Source: Sipunculus nudus
Lineage: Eukaryota > Annelida > Sipuncula > Golfingiida > Sipunculidae
NCBI GenBank assembly: GCA_026874595.1
Contig: CM049310.1
Location: forward strand, 126,001 to 190,000
Length of the DNA stretch: 64,000 nt
Reading direction: 5' to 3'
The translations under genes and the position numbers were made by a program. The notes under the pieces are model-generated. The model saw only the letters and a list, made by a program, of their open reading frames with translations, was not told the DNA's origin and ran no database searches. Positions within the stretch are counted from its first letter, which is position 1, and every line of letters begins with the position of its first letter. This document shows positions 63,970 through 64,000 of the stretch, piece by piece.

Positions 63970-64000
63970 GTAAATCCTTCAGTATACCGTTATTTCACTT

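Noticed and set aside
1-64000. CRISPR arrays, tRNA or rRNA genes
   Set aside because: No regularly spaced short repeats with unique spacers, no cloverleaf candidates and no rRNA-like sequence were seen.

Overview
The window looks like about 64 kb of a large nuclear double-stranded DNA virus of an invertebrate, most likely a herpesvirus of the malacoherpesvirus type or a close relative (for example the herpes-like viruses seen in lancelet or annelid sequence). The support is a set of recognisable genes. One ORF joins a protein kinase to a herpes-type alkaline nuclease, two genes that are neighbours in ordinary herpesviruses. There is also a UL52-like primase candidate, a 1512-aa major-capsid-protein candidate, and a protein with a decayed B-family polymerase palm that resembles the helicase-primase subunit UL8. 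Gene signals are eukaryotic: TATA boxes, AATAAA signals and GT-AG introns. No tRNA, rRNA, CRISPR array or bacterial operon signal was seen. I cannot say whether this is a free virus or an integrated copy.

Layout. 0.6-39 kb is densely packed, mostly large genes on both strands: primase candidate, kinase-nuclease, membrane proteins, capsid candidate, UL8-like candidate, and several large proteins I do not recognise. Genes overlap or sit tens of bases apart, and 3' ends often meet at back-to-back poly(A) signals. At 37.6-39.4 kb lies an intact Mutator-like (MULE) transposase with a FLYWCH zinc finger. From 39.9 kb rightwards the sequence becomes accessory in character: longer spacers, smaller genes, repeats and host-like domains. 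Two paralogous secreted tandem C-type lectins (40.1-42.8 kb) are followed by a tandem-CARD protein (43.7-44.4 kb), a GC-rich palindrome in an AT-rich spacer (46.1 kb), a 433-bp tandem repeat (49.0-49.8 kb), an array of CARD-like proteins (50.9-55.7 kb, two ending in RING fingers), a possible double PC4-like protein with 57-residue repeats (56.2-57.5 kb) and another CARD protein (58.0-58.8 kb). Next comes a five-exon inhibitor-of-apoptosis (IAP) gene with two BIR domains, a UBA domain and a RING (59.4-62.0 kb), and last a small RING protein.

How it fits together. The left part supplies replication, recombination and structural functions. The right part reads as a death-fold and ubiquitin toolkit: at least nine CARD-like domains on a minimum count, two CARD-RING fusions and a spliced BIR-BIR-UBA-RING protein, all within 20 kb. 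My inference is that these act on the host's apoptosome, inflammasome or RIG-I-like signalling, which in animals also run through CARD, BIR and RING domains. The intron-bearing IAP gene is the clearest sign of DNA-level capture from an animal host. All function calls come from reading the sequence by eye; no search or structure prediction was run.
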